DNA from: JAKAVN01 sp963734845
GTDB taxonomy: Bacteria > Desulfobacterota > Binatia > Binatales > Binataceae
NCBI GenBank assembly: GCA_963734845.1
Contig: CAVTIS010000011.1
Location: 124,001 to 188,000, forward strand
DNA: 64,000 nucleotides
Direction: 5' to 3'
A program made the translations under genes and the position numbers. This document shows positions 26,685 through 35,620 of this stretch, one piece after another (within the stretch, counting starts at the first letter, position 1; every line of letters starts with the position of its first letter). The notes under the pieces were generated by a model. The model saw only the letters and a program-made list of their open reading frames with translations, searched no databases and was not told the origin of the DNA.

Positions 26685-29516
26685 ATGGCGGATCGAATAG
26701 TCATCAAGGGCGCGCGCGAGCACAATCTCAAGAATATCGACCTTGAGATTCCGCGCGATCGCCTGGTCGTCATCACCGGGCTTTCGGGCTCGGGCAAGTC
26801 CTCGCTCGCATTCGACACCATCTACGCCGAAGGCCAGCGCCGCTACGTCGAGTCACTTTCGGCTTACGCGCGCCAGTTCCTGGAGCAGATGGAGAAGCCG
26901 GACGTCGATTCGATCGAGGGACTTTCTCCGGCGATCTCGATCGAACAAAAGACCACCTCGCGCAACCCGCGCTCGACGGTGGCCACCATTACCGAAATTT
27001 ACGACTACCTGCGCCTGTTGTTCGCGCGCGTCGGCCACGCGTTTTGCCACAACTGCGGGCGTGAGATCACGCAGCAGAGCGTTCAGCAAATCGTCGACCG
27101 CATCATGGCCTGGCCCGACGGCACGCGCATCCACGTGCTCGCGCCGATCGTGCGCGACCGCAAGGGCGAATATCGCAAGGAGCTGAGCGACCTTCGCCGA
27201 GCCGGTTTCGTGCGGGTCAAGGTCGACGGCGCGGTGCGCGAATTGGGCGAGGAAATCGCGCTCAACAAGAACGTGCGCCACACCATTGAAGTGATCGTCG
27301 ATCGCCTCGCCATCCGCCACGGAATCGAGAAGCGTCTCAGCGACTCGCTGGAGGTCGCCTTCAAGTACGGCCACGACCTGCTCAAGATCGAACGGCTCGA
27401 CGCCAAGGAGGCAGGCGAAGTCTACTTCAGCCAGCGCTTCGCGTGCGTGGAATGCGGCATTTCGTATCCGGAGATCACGCCGCGGATGTTTTCGTTCAAC
27501 AGTCCGCACGGCGCATGCGCGTCGTGCTCGGGTATCGGCTCGATCATGTACTTCGATCCCGAGCTGGTGGTGCAGAACGAAGACCTCAGCATCTCCGACG
27601 GCGCAATCGCGCCGTGGGCCACGATGAACTACATGCAGCCGGTGCTCGAGGCGCTGGCGGCGCATTACAAGTTCAGCCTCGATACGCCGTGGAAAAGCAT
27701 ACCGGTCAAGGTGCGGCGCGCGATCCTCAACGGCTCGGGCGACGAGGAGATTGCCTTCACCTACCAGCGCGGCGAGCATCGCCGCGGTTACGAACGCGCG
27801 TTCGAAGGCGTGCTGACCTGGCTCGACCGGCGCTACAAGGAAACCGACTCCGAGAGCATCCGCGAAATGCTGGAGTCGTACATGAATATGCGGCCGTGTC
27901 CGGAGTGCGAGGGCGCGCGGCTGAAGAAAGAAAGCCTCTACGTCCGCTTCAACGGCAAATCTATCGCCGAGGTCTCGGCGATGTCGGTCAAGCAAGCGGT
28001 GGCATTTTTCGCCACGCCCAAGCTGAGCCGGCAGGAAGAGGAGATCGGCCGGCTCATCCTCAAGGAGATCCGCGAGCGTCTCGGCTTTCTCGCGGACGTG
28101 GGGCTGGACTACCTGACCCTGGACCGCGTCTCGGCGAGCCTCTCGGGCGGCGAAGGCCAGCGCATTCGTCTGGCCACGCAAATCGGCTCGAGCCTGGTCG
28201 GCGTACTGTACATTCTCGACGAGCCGTCGATCGGATTGCATCAGCGCGACAACCAGCGCCTGCTCGCGACACTCAAGCGCCTGCGCAACCTCGGCAACAC
28301 TGTGCTGGTGGTCGAACACGACCGCGACACGATGCTGGAGGCCGACCATCTCATCGACATGGGGCCCGGGGCAGGCGTGCATGGCGGGCACCTGGTCGCG
28401 CAGGGCACCCCCGAAGAGGTGATGCGTAACGCGGCGTCGCTGACCGGGCGCTATCTCAAGGGCGAGCTCGAAATCGCGACGCCGCGCCGCCGCCGCCCGC
28501 TTTCCGGGCGCGCGCTCACGATCAAGGGCGCGAAAGAGAACAATCTGCGCGATCTGACAGTGAGCTTTCCGCTCGGCGTGTTCATCTGCATCACCGGCGT
28601 ATCGGGGTCGGGCAAGTCGTCGCTGGTGCTCGATACGCTCTACCGGGCGCTGGCGCAAAAACTCAACCGCTCGCGCGAGCGCGCTGGCGCGCACAAGAGC
28701 ATCGAGGGCGTCGAGCACCTCGACAAGGTCATCCACGTCGATCAGAGTCCGATCGGTCGCACGCCGCGCTCGAATCCCGCGACTTACACCGGGCTCTTCA
28801 CCCACATCCGCGAACTATTCGCGCAACTGCCCGAGGCGCGAATGCGCGGCTATGGACCGGGGCGGTTTTCGTTCAACGTCAAGGGCGGACGCTGCGAGGC
28901 GTGCCAGGGCGACGGCATAATCCGGATCGAGATGCACTTCCTGCCCGACGTCTACGTGACCTGCGAAGTCTGCGGCGGCAAGCGCTACAACCGCGACACG
29001 CTGGAGATCCAGTACAAGGGCAAGAGCATCGCCGAAGTGCTCAACATGACCGTGCTCGACGCGGTCGACTTCATGGGATCGGTGCCGCCTATTCGCCAGA
29101 AACTCGAAACCCTGCGAGACGTCGGCCTGGACTACATCCATCTCGGCCAGTCGGCGACCACGCTCTCGGGCGGCGAAGCGCAGCGCATCAAGCTCGCCAA
29201 GGAACTCGCGCGCCGCGCCACCGGGCGCACGCTATATATACTAGACGAGCCGACCACCGGGCTTCACTTCGACGACATCAAACGCTTGCTCGAAGTGCTG
29301 GGACGCCTCGCCGACACCGGCAACACCATCATCGTGATCGAGCACAACCTCGACGTGATCAAGACCGCCGACCATGTCATCGACCTCGGGCCAGAGGGCG
29401 GCGACCGAGGCGGCCAGATCGTGGCCAAGGGCACACCCGAGGAAATCGCGGCAGCCGCCAACTCGCACACCGGCCTGTTCCTGCGACAGGTGCTCGGCCA
29501 TCGCGCAGCCGCCTAA
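26685..29516 (+). CDS. uvrA: Excinuclease ABC subunit A (UvrA)
   Basis: A 943-residue UvrA with both ATPase modules: Walker A GLSGSGKSS at 31-39 and GVSGSGKSS in the second half, the two signature/Walker B regions SLSGGEGQRIRLA...LDEPSIGLH and TLSGGEAQRIKLA...LDEPTTGLH, and the zinc modules CVECG...CASCSG and CEACQG...CEVCGG. It is the damage-recognition subunit of nucleotide excision repair. The start ATG 26685 (MADRIVIKGAREHNLKN) matches the family; it lies 47 bp after pdxA. Confidence 0.97.
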   Translation: MADRIVIKGAREHNLKNIDLEIPRDRLVVITGLSGSGKSSLAFDTIYAEGQRRYVESLSAYARQFLEQMEKPDVDSIEGLSPAISIEQKTTSRNPRSTVATITEIYDYLRLLFARVGHAFCHNCGREITQQSVQQIVDRIMAWPDGTRIHVLAPIVRDRKGEYRKELSDLRRAGFVRVKVDGAVRELGEEIALNKNVRHTIEVIVDRLAIRHGIEKRLSDSLEVAFKYGHDLLKIERLDAKEAGEVYFSQRFACVECGISYPEITPRMFSFNSPHGACASCSGIGSIMYFDPELVVQNEDLSISDGAIAPWATMNYMQPVLEALAAHYKFSLDTPWKSIPVKVRRAILNGSGDEEIAFTYQRGEHRRGYERAFEGVLTWLDRRYKETDSESIREMLESYMNMRPCPECEGARLKKESLYVRFNGKSIAEVSAMSVKQAVAFFATPKLSRQEEEIGRLILKEIRERLGFLADVGLDYLTLDRVSASLSGGEGQRIRLATQIGSSLVGVLYILDEPSIGLHQRDNQRLLATLKRLRNLGNTVLVVEHDRDTMLEADHLIDMGPGAGVHGGHLVAQGTPEEVMRNAASLTGRYLKGELEIATPRRRRPLSGRALTIKGAKENNLRDLTVSFPLGVFICITGVSGSGKSSLVLDTLYRALAQKLNRSRERAGAHKSIEGVEHLDKVIHVDQSPIGRTPRSNPATYTGLFTHIRELFAQLPEARMRGYGPGRFSFNVKGGRCEACQGDGIIRIEMHFLPDVYVTCEVCGGKRYNRDTLEIQYKGKSIAEVLNMTVLDAVDFMGSVPPIRQKLETLRDVGLDYIHLGQSATTLSGGEAQRIKLAKELARRATGRTLYILDEPTTGLHFDDIKRLLEVLGRLADTGNTIIVIEHNLDVIKTADHVIDLGPEGGDRGGQIVAKGTPEEIAAAANSHTGLFLRQVLGHRAAA

Positions 29517-29562
29517 GGCGCTCGCGCGCCTCAGAAAAGCATGGCACCTCACAGAGGCTCGA

Positions 29563-29892
29563 TTGAACCGCGTCCGCGCAGCGCTGGTGGCTCTCGCAAT
29601 CCTACTCGCCGCCGGATGCGCTCGCGGCCCCGAGCCGCGCCAGCTCGAAGCGCAGCTCGGACGCGAGCTTCCCATAGGCACGCCGTCAAGCCAGGTCGAC
29701 GCGTACCTGACGGCGCACGGATGGCAGCACAGCTATCTGCCCGATGAGCGCTCTTACCTCGCGGGCGTTCGCAACGTCGGCTCGCGCTTCAGTTTTACTC
29801 GCGAGGACATCGCGATACGAATCGACTTCGACAAGGGCGGCCGCCTGACCGCGATCAGCGTAACGCCGTTTTTCACATATCACGGACGGTAG
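29563..29892 (+). CDS. Small lipoprotein of unknown function
   Basis: A 109-residue protein with an n-region NRVRA, a hydrophobic core LVALAILLAAGC and a lipobox LAAG-C at about residue 20, marking it for lipid attachment. The mature part has a pattern IGTPSSQVDAYLTAHGW...DIAIRIDFDKGGRLTAISV, resembling SmpA/BamE-like small lipoproteins in which a GxxxxxVxxYL helix precedes beta strands; I would not call it BamE. The start is TTG at 29563 with AGAGG 6 nt upstream. It lies 46 bp after uvrA. Confidence 0.65.
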   Translation: MNRVRAALVALAILLAAGCARGPEPRQLEAQLGRELPIGTPSSQVDAYLTAHGWQHSYLPDERSYLAGVRNVGSRFSFTREDIAIRIDFDKGGRLTAISVTPFFTYHGR

Positions 29893-29929
29893 TTACGCAT
29901 TTTTGGTTCTCTCCAGCCGCCGGCTTCTT

Positions 29930-30314
29930 TCACTGAGCGATCCCTTTCCAGAATGCATCGTTGGCGGCCCCGGGAAGGTCTTTCGGATTGAATAACCTTG
30001 TGGGCGCCTGCTTGTCGTACTTTACGCTGGACACATCGATGTCGCTCTACCGCCGGATTGCATGTCGTTCATCACGTCTTCATGACGGTGGGTACATTAT
30101 CGACCATCGAGATTTTCTCGAAATGCTCCGACTTGAACAACTTGCCGTCGACGTCATAGTAGTGCAGCAGAAACAGTAGCGTGGTAGTTCGTGCCGAGGG
30201 CGGTCTGATCACTCGCATAACACGCGCGCTCTCGAAAGGTCTGGGGCCGATGAATTTCGTTTGGCATCGGAGTCGGCGAACGTGGATGAGAGAACCGTCA
30301 CCCGTGGGCGTCAT
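29930..30314 (-). pseudogene. Decayed outer-membrane lipoprotein-sorting (LolA-like) protein gene fragment
   Basis: Three reading frames of the minus strand must be joined to follow one protein: YYDVDGKLFKSEHFEKISMVDNVPTVMK (frame ending at the stop 30072), then VMNDMQSGGRA, then DIDVSSVKYDKQAPTRLFNP and GAANDAFWKG, ending at the stop 29932-29930. The joined pattern (strand, DG-turn, PTxM, TG, VxSVKY, LFxPxxL) matches the C-terminal third of outer-membrane lipoprotein-sorting proteins of the LolA/MucB-like group. Two frameshifts within about 100 bp and no recognisable N-terminal two-thirds make it a pseudogene. Similarity is convincing only below about 30190; 30190-30506 holds no gene I can support. 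Confidence 0.5.
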
Positions 30315-30506
30315 GCGACGACGCGTGGCAATCCATGCTCTCGATTCGCAAGAGCTTTCAAAGCGAACATCGGCTCAATCATCGGGTTCAATTCCGTCAG
30401 ATAGCATCTTATCAGCCGGTGTTAAGATGTATTCAACTCGGGCAGCCTCTAGAATGAACGGCGATGAATTCGTATAAGTCGCACAGCCGCCGGAGGTAAC
30501 AGCAAG

Positions 30507-31316
30507 ATGGAACGCACGCGCCAGCAGCCGGCGATCTTCGCCGAGCCCGAGTCGTATGACTGGAACCAGATCGTCGATGATCTCAATCGTCTGCTGCGCC
30601 TGCGCACCACGCCGATCGGGATGAAGCTGTTCGCCACCGTCGAGGAGATGGAACAGATTCCCAAGCTGCGCCGGCCGAAGTCGATTCACACGACCGATCA
30701 AATCGTCGCGCAGGCCTCGCGCCTCGGATGGACCGTCGGTATTACAGCCAAGGACCTGGTCGGCGCGCAGTGCGCGGTAGTGATCGGACTGCAGCCGGCC
30801 GACGAGGATTGGCTCTCGGGCAAGCGGATGGCCGGGGTGTGGTACTCGACCGTCGAGGATTCTTCGGCCCATCAGCATGCGATGGACGTTGTGCCGCACG
30901 GCCGCTATGCCGCGATGGCGGTCTCGCCACTGACCTCGGGTCGGCTCAACCCACCCGACATCTGCCTCATTTATGGCACCCCGGGCCAGATGATCATCTT
31001 CATCAACGGCCTGCAGTGGGCCGGCTACAAGAAGTTCGAATGGGGATGCGTCGGCGAATCGGCGTGCGCGGATTCATGGGGCCGCGCGCTCAAGACCGGA
31101 GAGCCGAGCGTTTCGATTCCGTGCTTCGCCGAGCGCCGTTACGGCGGTGTGCTGGACGATGAATTGCTGATGGCGATTCCGCCGCGTTACCTGCCCAGAA
31201 CGATCGAAGGACTGAAGCGGCTCGCCGCGAATGGTCTGCGCTATCCGATTCCGCAGTATGGGATTCAATCGGACGCGCGCGCCGGTCTCGGAGTCAGCTA
31301 CAGCTCCAAAGAATAA
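30507..31316 (+). CDS. DUF169 domain-containing protein
   Basis: A 269-residue protein matching the DUF169 (COG2043) family: LRTTPIGMKLF near residue 38, the LVGAQCAVVIGL segment, the P-x-D-I-C-L-I-Y-G-T-P stretch and the WGCVGESACADSW motif with two conserved cysteines, then CFAERRYGGVLDDELLMAIP. The family is common in methanogens, clostridia and environmental bacteria and has no established biochemical role; conserved Cys suggest a metal or redox site. A strong ribosome-binding site (GGAGGTAACAGCAAG before ATG) supports the start. It stands alone between the pseudogene and a small ORF. Confidence 0.88.
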   Translation: MERTRQQPAIFAEPESYDWNQIVDDLNRLLRLRTTPIGMKLFATVEEMEQIPKLRRPKSIHTTDQIVAQASRLGWTVGITAKDLVGAQCAVVIGLQPADEDWLSGKRMAGVWYSTVEDSSAHQHAMDVVPHGRYAAMAVSPLTSGRLNPPDICLIYGTPGQMIIFINGLQWAGYKKFEWGCVGESACADSWGRALKTGEPSVSIPCFAERRYGGVLDDELLMAIPPRYLPRTIEGLKRLAANGLRYPIPQYGIQSDARAGLGVSYSSKE

Positions 31317-31421
31317 GCGCGGAACCGACGCGGATTGGAAACCAGCCAAGCCCTATATCCGACCGTGTGGAGCAGAAGCAGTACCAGGCAGTAAGAGCCA
31401 ACGGACTGACGCCAGGGATTT

Positions 31422-31616
31422 TCAGTGCCAAGGTTTGTGCACTGCCCGGATGCCCTCTGCTCTCAGACGTTTAAGCGCGGGTTCCACATCAGCCCTGTTG
31501 TGCAACCAGATAACAGGCTCGCCCTTTTGATCCGGGTCGTGGTCGATGCCCTGCCACTGAAGAGTGGCGAGCGCGGTCTGAAACTCGGCCTTCTCGAAAA
31601 TGTGAATCAATTCCAT
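31422..31616 (-). CDS. Small hypothetical protein (64 aa)
   Basis: The 64-residue product has ordinary globular composition (MELIHIFEKAEFQTALATL at the start, VIWLHNRADVEPALKRLRAEGI later) with alternating helix and strand character rather than the Arg/Ala-rich composition of shadow frames in this GC-rich DNA. No family is recognised. Ribosome-binding site is poor. It is convergent with the DUF169 gene. The 226 bp after it up to the PadR gene contain the PadR promoter area. Confidence 0.4.
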   Translation of the reverse strand: MELIHIFEKAEFQTALATLQWQGIDHDPDQKGEPVIWLHNRADVEPALKRLRAEGIRAVHKPWH

Positions 31617-31797
31617 GCTCTGAGGGATACAAAAAGCGCCACGGCATGGGAACTGGAGTTCTAATTAACTATCCACAGACTCACATCGCCACAATTTCAC
31701 CACTTCGCTAGGTAAATCCGTCGGGACGCTTTCAGCGCTGGCGCTGGATTTGAGGCCGATCCGCGCGATTATTCTTCACCTGGCTCGGAAGCCTTGC

Positions 31798-31820
31798 CTC
31801 GATATATCGACTCGATATAT
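31798..31820 (+). promoter_or_regulatory. Candidate PadR operator: palindrome plus direct repeat
   Basis: CTCGATATAT occurs at 31798-31807 and again at 31811-31820. The first copy is part of the perfect 12-bp palindrome TCGATATATCGA (31799-31810). The site is 23 bp upstream of the PadR start codon and includes a TATATT that could serve as a -10. AT-rich palindromes of this kind next to padR genes are typical autoregulatory operators. Confidence 0.5.
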
Positions 31821-31842
31821 TGTCGTGTTGTAGGACGAGACG

Positions 31843-32592
31843 ATGGCAACGAAGCGAGCAAAGGTAGCCACGGCGGTTTCCCGCAAGCAGCCAGGGGCAA
31901 AAGAGTCCTTCTCACGCTGGGTTGCGCCGCCTGAGATCGGCTGGCCCAAAAAGCCCCCGCGGATCGACATCAAGTTCCCCATCCTGGGCTTCCTGATGGA
32001 GTCCGAGATGACTGGCTACGACCTCAAGCGCCGCTTTCAGGATCCGATTGGCTTCTTCTACCGCGCCAGCGACGGCTCACTTTACCCGGCGCTCAAGAAG
32101 CTCGCACACGACGCGATGGTTACGATGCGTGCCGAGCGGCGCGGCCTGCGCGCGCGCAAGGTCTACGCAATTACGCCCAAAGGACGCGAGCATTTCCTGC
32201 GCACGCTCCGTGAGCCCGCGCAGCCGATTTTCGTCTACGACGAAGCGCAGGTGAAGATTTATTTCGCCCATCACGACCCGGAGGCCGCGCTGCACCATGT
32301 CGAACGCGAGCGCCGTTTCGCGGGTGCGTGGGAGTCGTTCCTCGAACGGCTGCTGGAAGACATGAAAAGCCATGGCGCGAGCCCGTTTCGTACCAGCATG
32401 GTGGAAATCGGCCACGGTATCGCGGCGCTCAAGGCCCAGTTGTTCGAAAAGTTGATGCTGCGGCTGGAACGCGAGCTGCGCGGATCGTCGCGCGTCCGCA
32501 ATGGAACGGACCGGGGCCGCCAGCTGAGCGAGAATCTCCGTAGCTCGCGTGTATCTGGTTCGGCCACGGCCACGCATGGCACGATCCGATGA
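31843..32592 (+). CDS. PadR-family transcriptional regulator
   Basis: A 249-residue PadR protein. After an unusual basic leader of about 45 residues, the winged-helix domain runs FPILGFLMESEMTGYDLKRRFQ...SDGSLYPALKKLAHDAMV...KVYAITPKGREHFLRTL, followed by a helical C-terminal dimerisation domain. PadR repressors commonly control adjacent efflux systems in response to a small hydrophobic ligand. Its TGA stop overlaps the ATG of the HlyD gene, so it heads a four-gene operon (regulator, adaptor, ATPase, permease). The last 40 residues are Ser/Arg-rich and probably disordered. Confidence 0.87.
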   Translation: MATKRAKVATAVSRKQPGAKESFSRWVAPPEIGWPKKPPRIDIKFPILGFLMESEMTGYDLKRRFQDPIGFFYRASDGSLYPALKKLAHDAMVTMRAERRGLRARKVYAITPKGREHFLRTLREPAQPIFVYDEAQVKIYFAHHDPEAALHHVERERRFAGAWESFLERLLEDMKSHGASPFRTSMVEIGHGIAALKAQLFEKLMLRLERELRGSSRVRNGTDRGRQLSENLRSSRVSGSATATHGTIR

Positions 32593-33473
32593 AAACCATC
32601 ATCCGCAGAGTAGTGAAGCTCGCGATCGTCGCGCTGATTCTCGGCGGCGGCTATTACCTGGGTAGCAGATATCTTTGGCCTGCGGCCGACACGCAAACAA
32701 TCCAGACCGTGGGCATAATCGAAGCACCCGAGGTCAACATCACGAGCCGCATCGCTGGCCGCATCGTGCAGCTTGACCTGCTCGAGGGCGACACCGTCGA
32801 GCGCGGCCAGATCGTCTGCCGCACCGAGGATATCGACATCAAGAACCAGCTCGCCAAAGCGCGCGGCGACCTCGCGAACGCCAGCGCCACGCTGCACAAC
32901 GCGGAGAATACGATGGCGCGCAACGCCAAGCTCTACGCCGAACACGTAATCTCGGCCAAGGAGCGCGACGATGCGCGGGCCGCGCTCGACAGTAGCCGCG
33001 GCGCGGTGACCGCCGCCCAAGCCAACGTGCAGTTCTACACCGACCAGTTGAACGACACCGTCATCCGCGCGCCCATCGCCGGCACCGTGGTGAGCAAAAA
33101 CCTCGAGGTCGGCGAATGGGTCGTGCCCGGAACGCCAATTTTGACCGTTGACGACCTTTCTACTATCTGGGCGCGCGTCGACCTGGAGGAGACCGACCTC
33201 GGCGCGATCCGCGTCGGCAGTTCGGCGCAGGTGACGTTGCCCACGCGGCCGCCGATGGTTTTTGCGGGACAGGTGATGGCGATCGGGCAGGAGGGACATT
33301 TCGCGACTGAGACCGACGTACGCCGCGGCCGCCAGGACATCCGCACTTTCTACGTGAAAGTGCGAGTACTGCAGGCGACCGGACAGGTCAAGCCCGGGAT
33401 GACTGCCGAGGTCGCATTTGCGCGCAATAATGGAATCGCAATCAGCAGCAATACAAGCCCGCGAACTCACTAA
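32589..33473 (+). CDS. HlyD-family periplasmic adaptor (membrane fusion protein)
   Basis: A 294-residue protein with an N-terminal membrane anchor (LAIVALILGGGYYLGSRY), the first half of a biotinyl-lipoyl-like domain (AGRIVQLDLLEGDTVERGQIVCRTE), an alpha-helical hairpin (LAKARGDLANASATLHNAENTM...), the second half of the lipoyl domain (APIAGTVVSKNLEVGEWV) and a beta-barrel domain ending near VKPGMTAEVAFAR. It resembles YbhG/EmrA-like adaptors that link an inner-membrane exporter to the outer membrane. It overlaps the PadR stop by 4 bp and the ATPase start by 44 bp. Confidence 0.9.
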   Translation: MKTIIRRVVKLAIVALILGGGYYLGSRYLWPAADTQTIQTVGIIEAPEVNITSRIAGRIVQLDLLEGDTVERGQIVCRTEDIDIKNQLAKARGDLANASATLHNAENTMARNAKLYAEHVISAKERDDARAALDSSRGAVTAAQANVQFYTDQLNDTVIRAPIAGTVVSKNLEVGEWVVPGTPILTVDDLSTIWARVDLEETDLGAIRVGSSAQVTLPTRPPMVFAGQVMAIGQEGHFATETDVRRGRQDIRTFYVKVRVLQATGQVKPGMTAEVAFARNNGIAISSNTSPRTH

Positions 33474-34446
33474 ACGCTTCGGCGAATTCACCGCCGTCGA
33501 TCACGTGACCTTCGAGGTGCGCCGCGGCGAGTTGTTCGGTCTGCTCGGACCCAACGGCGCGGGCAAGACCACGCTCAGCCGGATGCTCACGACGCTGATC
33601 GTGCCGACCTCGGGACAGGGCTTCGTCGCCGGCTTCGACGTCGCGCACGATCCTGGGCGCGTGCGCGAAGCGATCGGCGTGATTCCGCAGGCGCTGACCT
33701 CCGACCTCGACCTCACCGGATGGGAGAATGTGGACATTTACGGGGGCTTCTACAATCTCAGCCGGCGCGTGCGGCGCGAGCGTGCGCAGCACCTGATTCA
33801 TATGGTGGGGCTGACCGAGCGCGCCAACGATCTCGTGCAGACATACTCGGGCGGGATGCGCCGGCGGCTGGAGATCGCGCGCGGGCTCATCCATTCGCCA
33901 GAGGTCCTGTTCCTCGACGAGCCGACCATCGGGCTTGACCCGCAGAGCCGGCGCGCCGTGTGGGATTTGCTGGAGCAGCTGCGCCGGGACACCGGGCTCA
34001 CCATTTCGCTCACCACGCACTACATGGACGAAGCCGAAACGCTGTGCGACCGGATCGCGATCGTCGACGGCGGCAAGATCATCGCGATCGGTACGCCGGC
34101 CGAGCTCAAGGCGATGGTCAAGGGCTCGGACCGCATCGAACTCGAAGTGGTGGGCGACGCTGAAAAGATCCTAGCGATGCTGCGCGGACAGCCAGGGGTC
34201 CACGATGTCACGCGCGATCCTGACGGGCCGATTATCATTTCGGTTGACGACGGCGCACACGCGATGCCGCAGATTATCGGCGCGATCGAAAATGCCGGCG
34301 CCAGAGTCTCTTCGATCAAGCTCGAACGGATGTCGCTCGAGGACGTCTTCATCCGATTCACTGGACGGCGTCTGCGCGACGAGCCGGCGCGCAAGGGCGG
34401 CTTCTTCAGCTCGAGCTTCGGGATGCCGATGCCGCCGGGGCGCTGA
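33430..34446 (+). CDS. ABC transporter ATP-binding protein (DrrA/YbhF-like)
   Basis: A 338-residue ATPase with Walker A GPNGAGKTT at 40-48, Q-loop IPQAL, signature YSGGMRRRLEIARGL, Walker B VLFLDEPTIGLD and switch His in TTHYMDEAE. The C-terminal region matches the DUF4162-type extension of DrrA-like drug exporters. It energises the ABC-2 permease encoded just downstream. I prefer ATG 33430 (MESQSAAI); a TTG four codons upstream is also open. The gene overlaps the adaptor gene by 44 bp. Confidence 0.93.
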   Translation: MESQSAAIQARELTKRFGEFTAVDHVTFEVRRGELFGLLGPNGAGKTTLSRMLTTLIVPTSGQGFVAGFDVAHDPGRVREAIGVIPQALTSDLDLTGWENVDIYGGFYNLSRRVRRERAQHLIHMVGLTERANDLVQTYSGGMRRRLEIARGLIHSPEVLFLDEPTIGLDPQSRRAVWDLLEQLRRDTGLTISLTTHYMDEAETLCDRIAIVDGGKIIAIGTPAELKAMVKGSDRIELEVVGDAEKILAMLRGQPGVHDVTRDPDGPIIISVDDGAHAMPQIIGAIENAGARVSSIKLERMSLEDVFIRFTGRRLRDEPARKGGFFSSSFGMPMPPGR

Positions 34447-34458
34447 CGGAGATCCGCG

Positions 34459-35577
34459 ATGAGAAAAACCTGGTCGATAATGCGCCGCGACCTGCTCAAG
34501 ATCGGACGCAATCCGCTGACCATCTTCACCAGCGTCCTGCTGCCGATCATCTACCTGGTTATTTTTGGCAACTCGTTCCAGGGTGTGCTCAAGCATCTAC
34601 CGGTAGTGATCGTCAGCCACGACAACGGCCCCTATGCGATCCGCGTAATGGAACAGATGCAGGCGCTGGCCGCCGGCCCCAAGGTCATCACCATCACCTA
34701 CAACAGCGACGCGGGCGCGGCAATCCAGGACGTGCGCGACGGCGTCTATAAGGCCGCACTGATTATACCGTCCGGCTTCAGCCAAAGTATCGCGGAAGGC
34801 CGCATCGGCGAGCTCGGATTGTTTACCGACAACGTCGACTCGATTAGCGCCGCGACGCTAACGGGCGTGTTCAGCCAAGCGACCGCCTCGATCCGCGCCG
34901 GCTACGTCACCGCGCGCGAGCCCAAGCTCGACCAAATCGTGATCCGTCCGAACAACCTTTTCACCACCGTCGACTACGACCGCTCGTTAATTCCGGGCGT
35001 GATCGTAATGGCGCTCTTCATGGGCTCGCTAACCTCGGGTGTGTTCAACTGGGTGATGGACCGTTTCATGGGCATCACGGAGTGCTACCTGGTGACGCCG
35101 CTCTCGCGTTGGAACCTCGCCGCCGGCGTGCTGGGCTCGAGCGTGCTGGTGACTAGTGTCGCGTCAGTGATCGTGCTGGCGGTGGGCTTGCTGATCACCG
35201 GCGGGACAATTACCGGCGGAGCGCCGGCGGCCGCCATACTGGTGGGGGTGATAGTCCTCGGGGCGACCGGGATCCTCGCGATGACTTTCGTTATCCTGGC
35301 GCGCGCGAACAATCCGCGCGTGGTCGGCGCATCGGCGGGCTTTCTCAACGTGATCCTGTTTTTTCCAAGCGGCGCGATTTACCCGATCGAGAGCTTTCCG
35401 CCGTGGCTGCGGGTCTTTGCCCACTACAATCCCGAGACCCACGCGGTGAGCGCGCTCAAATCGATCCTGTTCAAGGGCGCGAACTTTGCCGCGATCTCTG
35501 GCGATCTCGCATTTCTGGTCGTGTTCACGGCGATCATGCTGGTGATTGCGAGCATGACGGTAAAGCGTACGCTCTAG
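34459..35577 (+). CDS. ABC-2 type transporter permease
   Basis: A 372-residue membrane protein with one N-terminal helix (IFTSVLLPIIYLVIFG), a large periplasmic domain of about 150 residues, and five C-terminal helices including the ABC-2 signature area (VIVMALFMGSLTSGVFNWVMDRFMGITE, then LGATGILAMTFVILARANNPRV and FLNVILFFPSGAIYPIESFP). This is the YhhJ/DrrB-like half-exporter fold. With the adaptor and ATPase it forms a tripartite efflux or lipid-export pump; an outer-membrane channel is not encoded here. A GGAGA lies upstream of the ATG. Confidence 0.92.
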   Translation: MRKTWSIMRRDLLKIGRNPLTIFTSVLLPIIYLVIFGNSFQGVLKHLPVVIVSHDNGPYAIRVMEQMQALAAGPKVITITYNSDAGAAIQDVRDGVYKAALIIPSGFSQSIAEGRIGELGLFTDNVDSISAATLTGVFSQATASIRAGYVTAREPKLDQIVIRPNNLFTTVDYDRSLIPGVIVMALFMGSLTSGVFNWVMDRFMGITECYLVTPLSRWNLAAGVLGSSVLVTSVASVIVLAVGLLITGGTITGGAPAAAILVGVIVLGATGILAMTFVILARANNPRVVGASAGFLNVILFFPSGAIYPIESFPPWLRVFAHYNPETHAVSALKSILFKGANFAAISGDLAFLVVFTAIMLVIASMTVKRTL

Positions 35578-35620
35578 CGCAAGCGCATTTTCAGAGACCA
35601 CCGGGCGCGAACCCGCGCGC

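Noticed and set aside
26853..28805. 650-codon open frame on the minus strand
   Set aside because: Antisense to uvrA with shadow-type composition; no family pattern seen, whereas uvrA is unmistakable.
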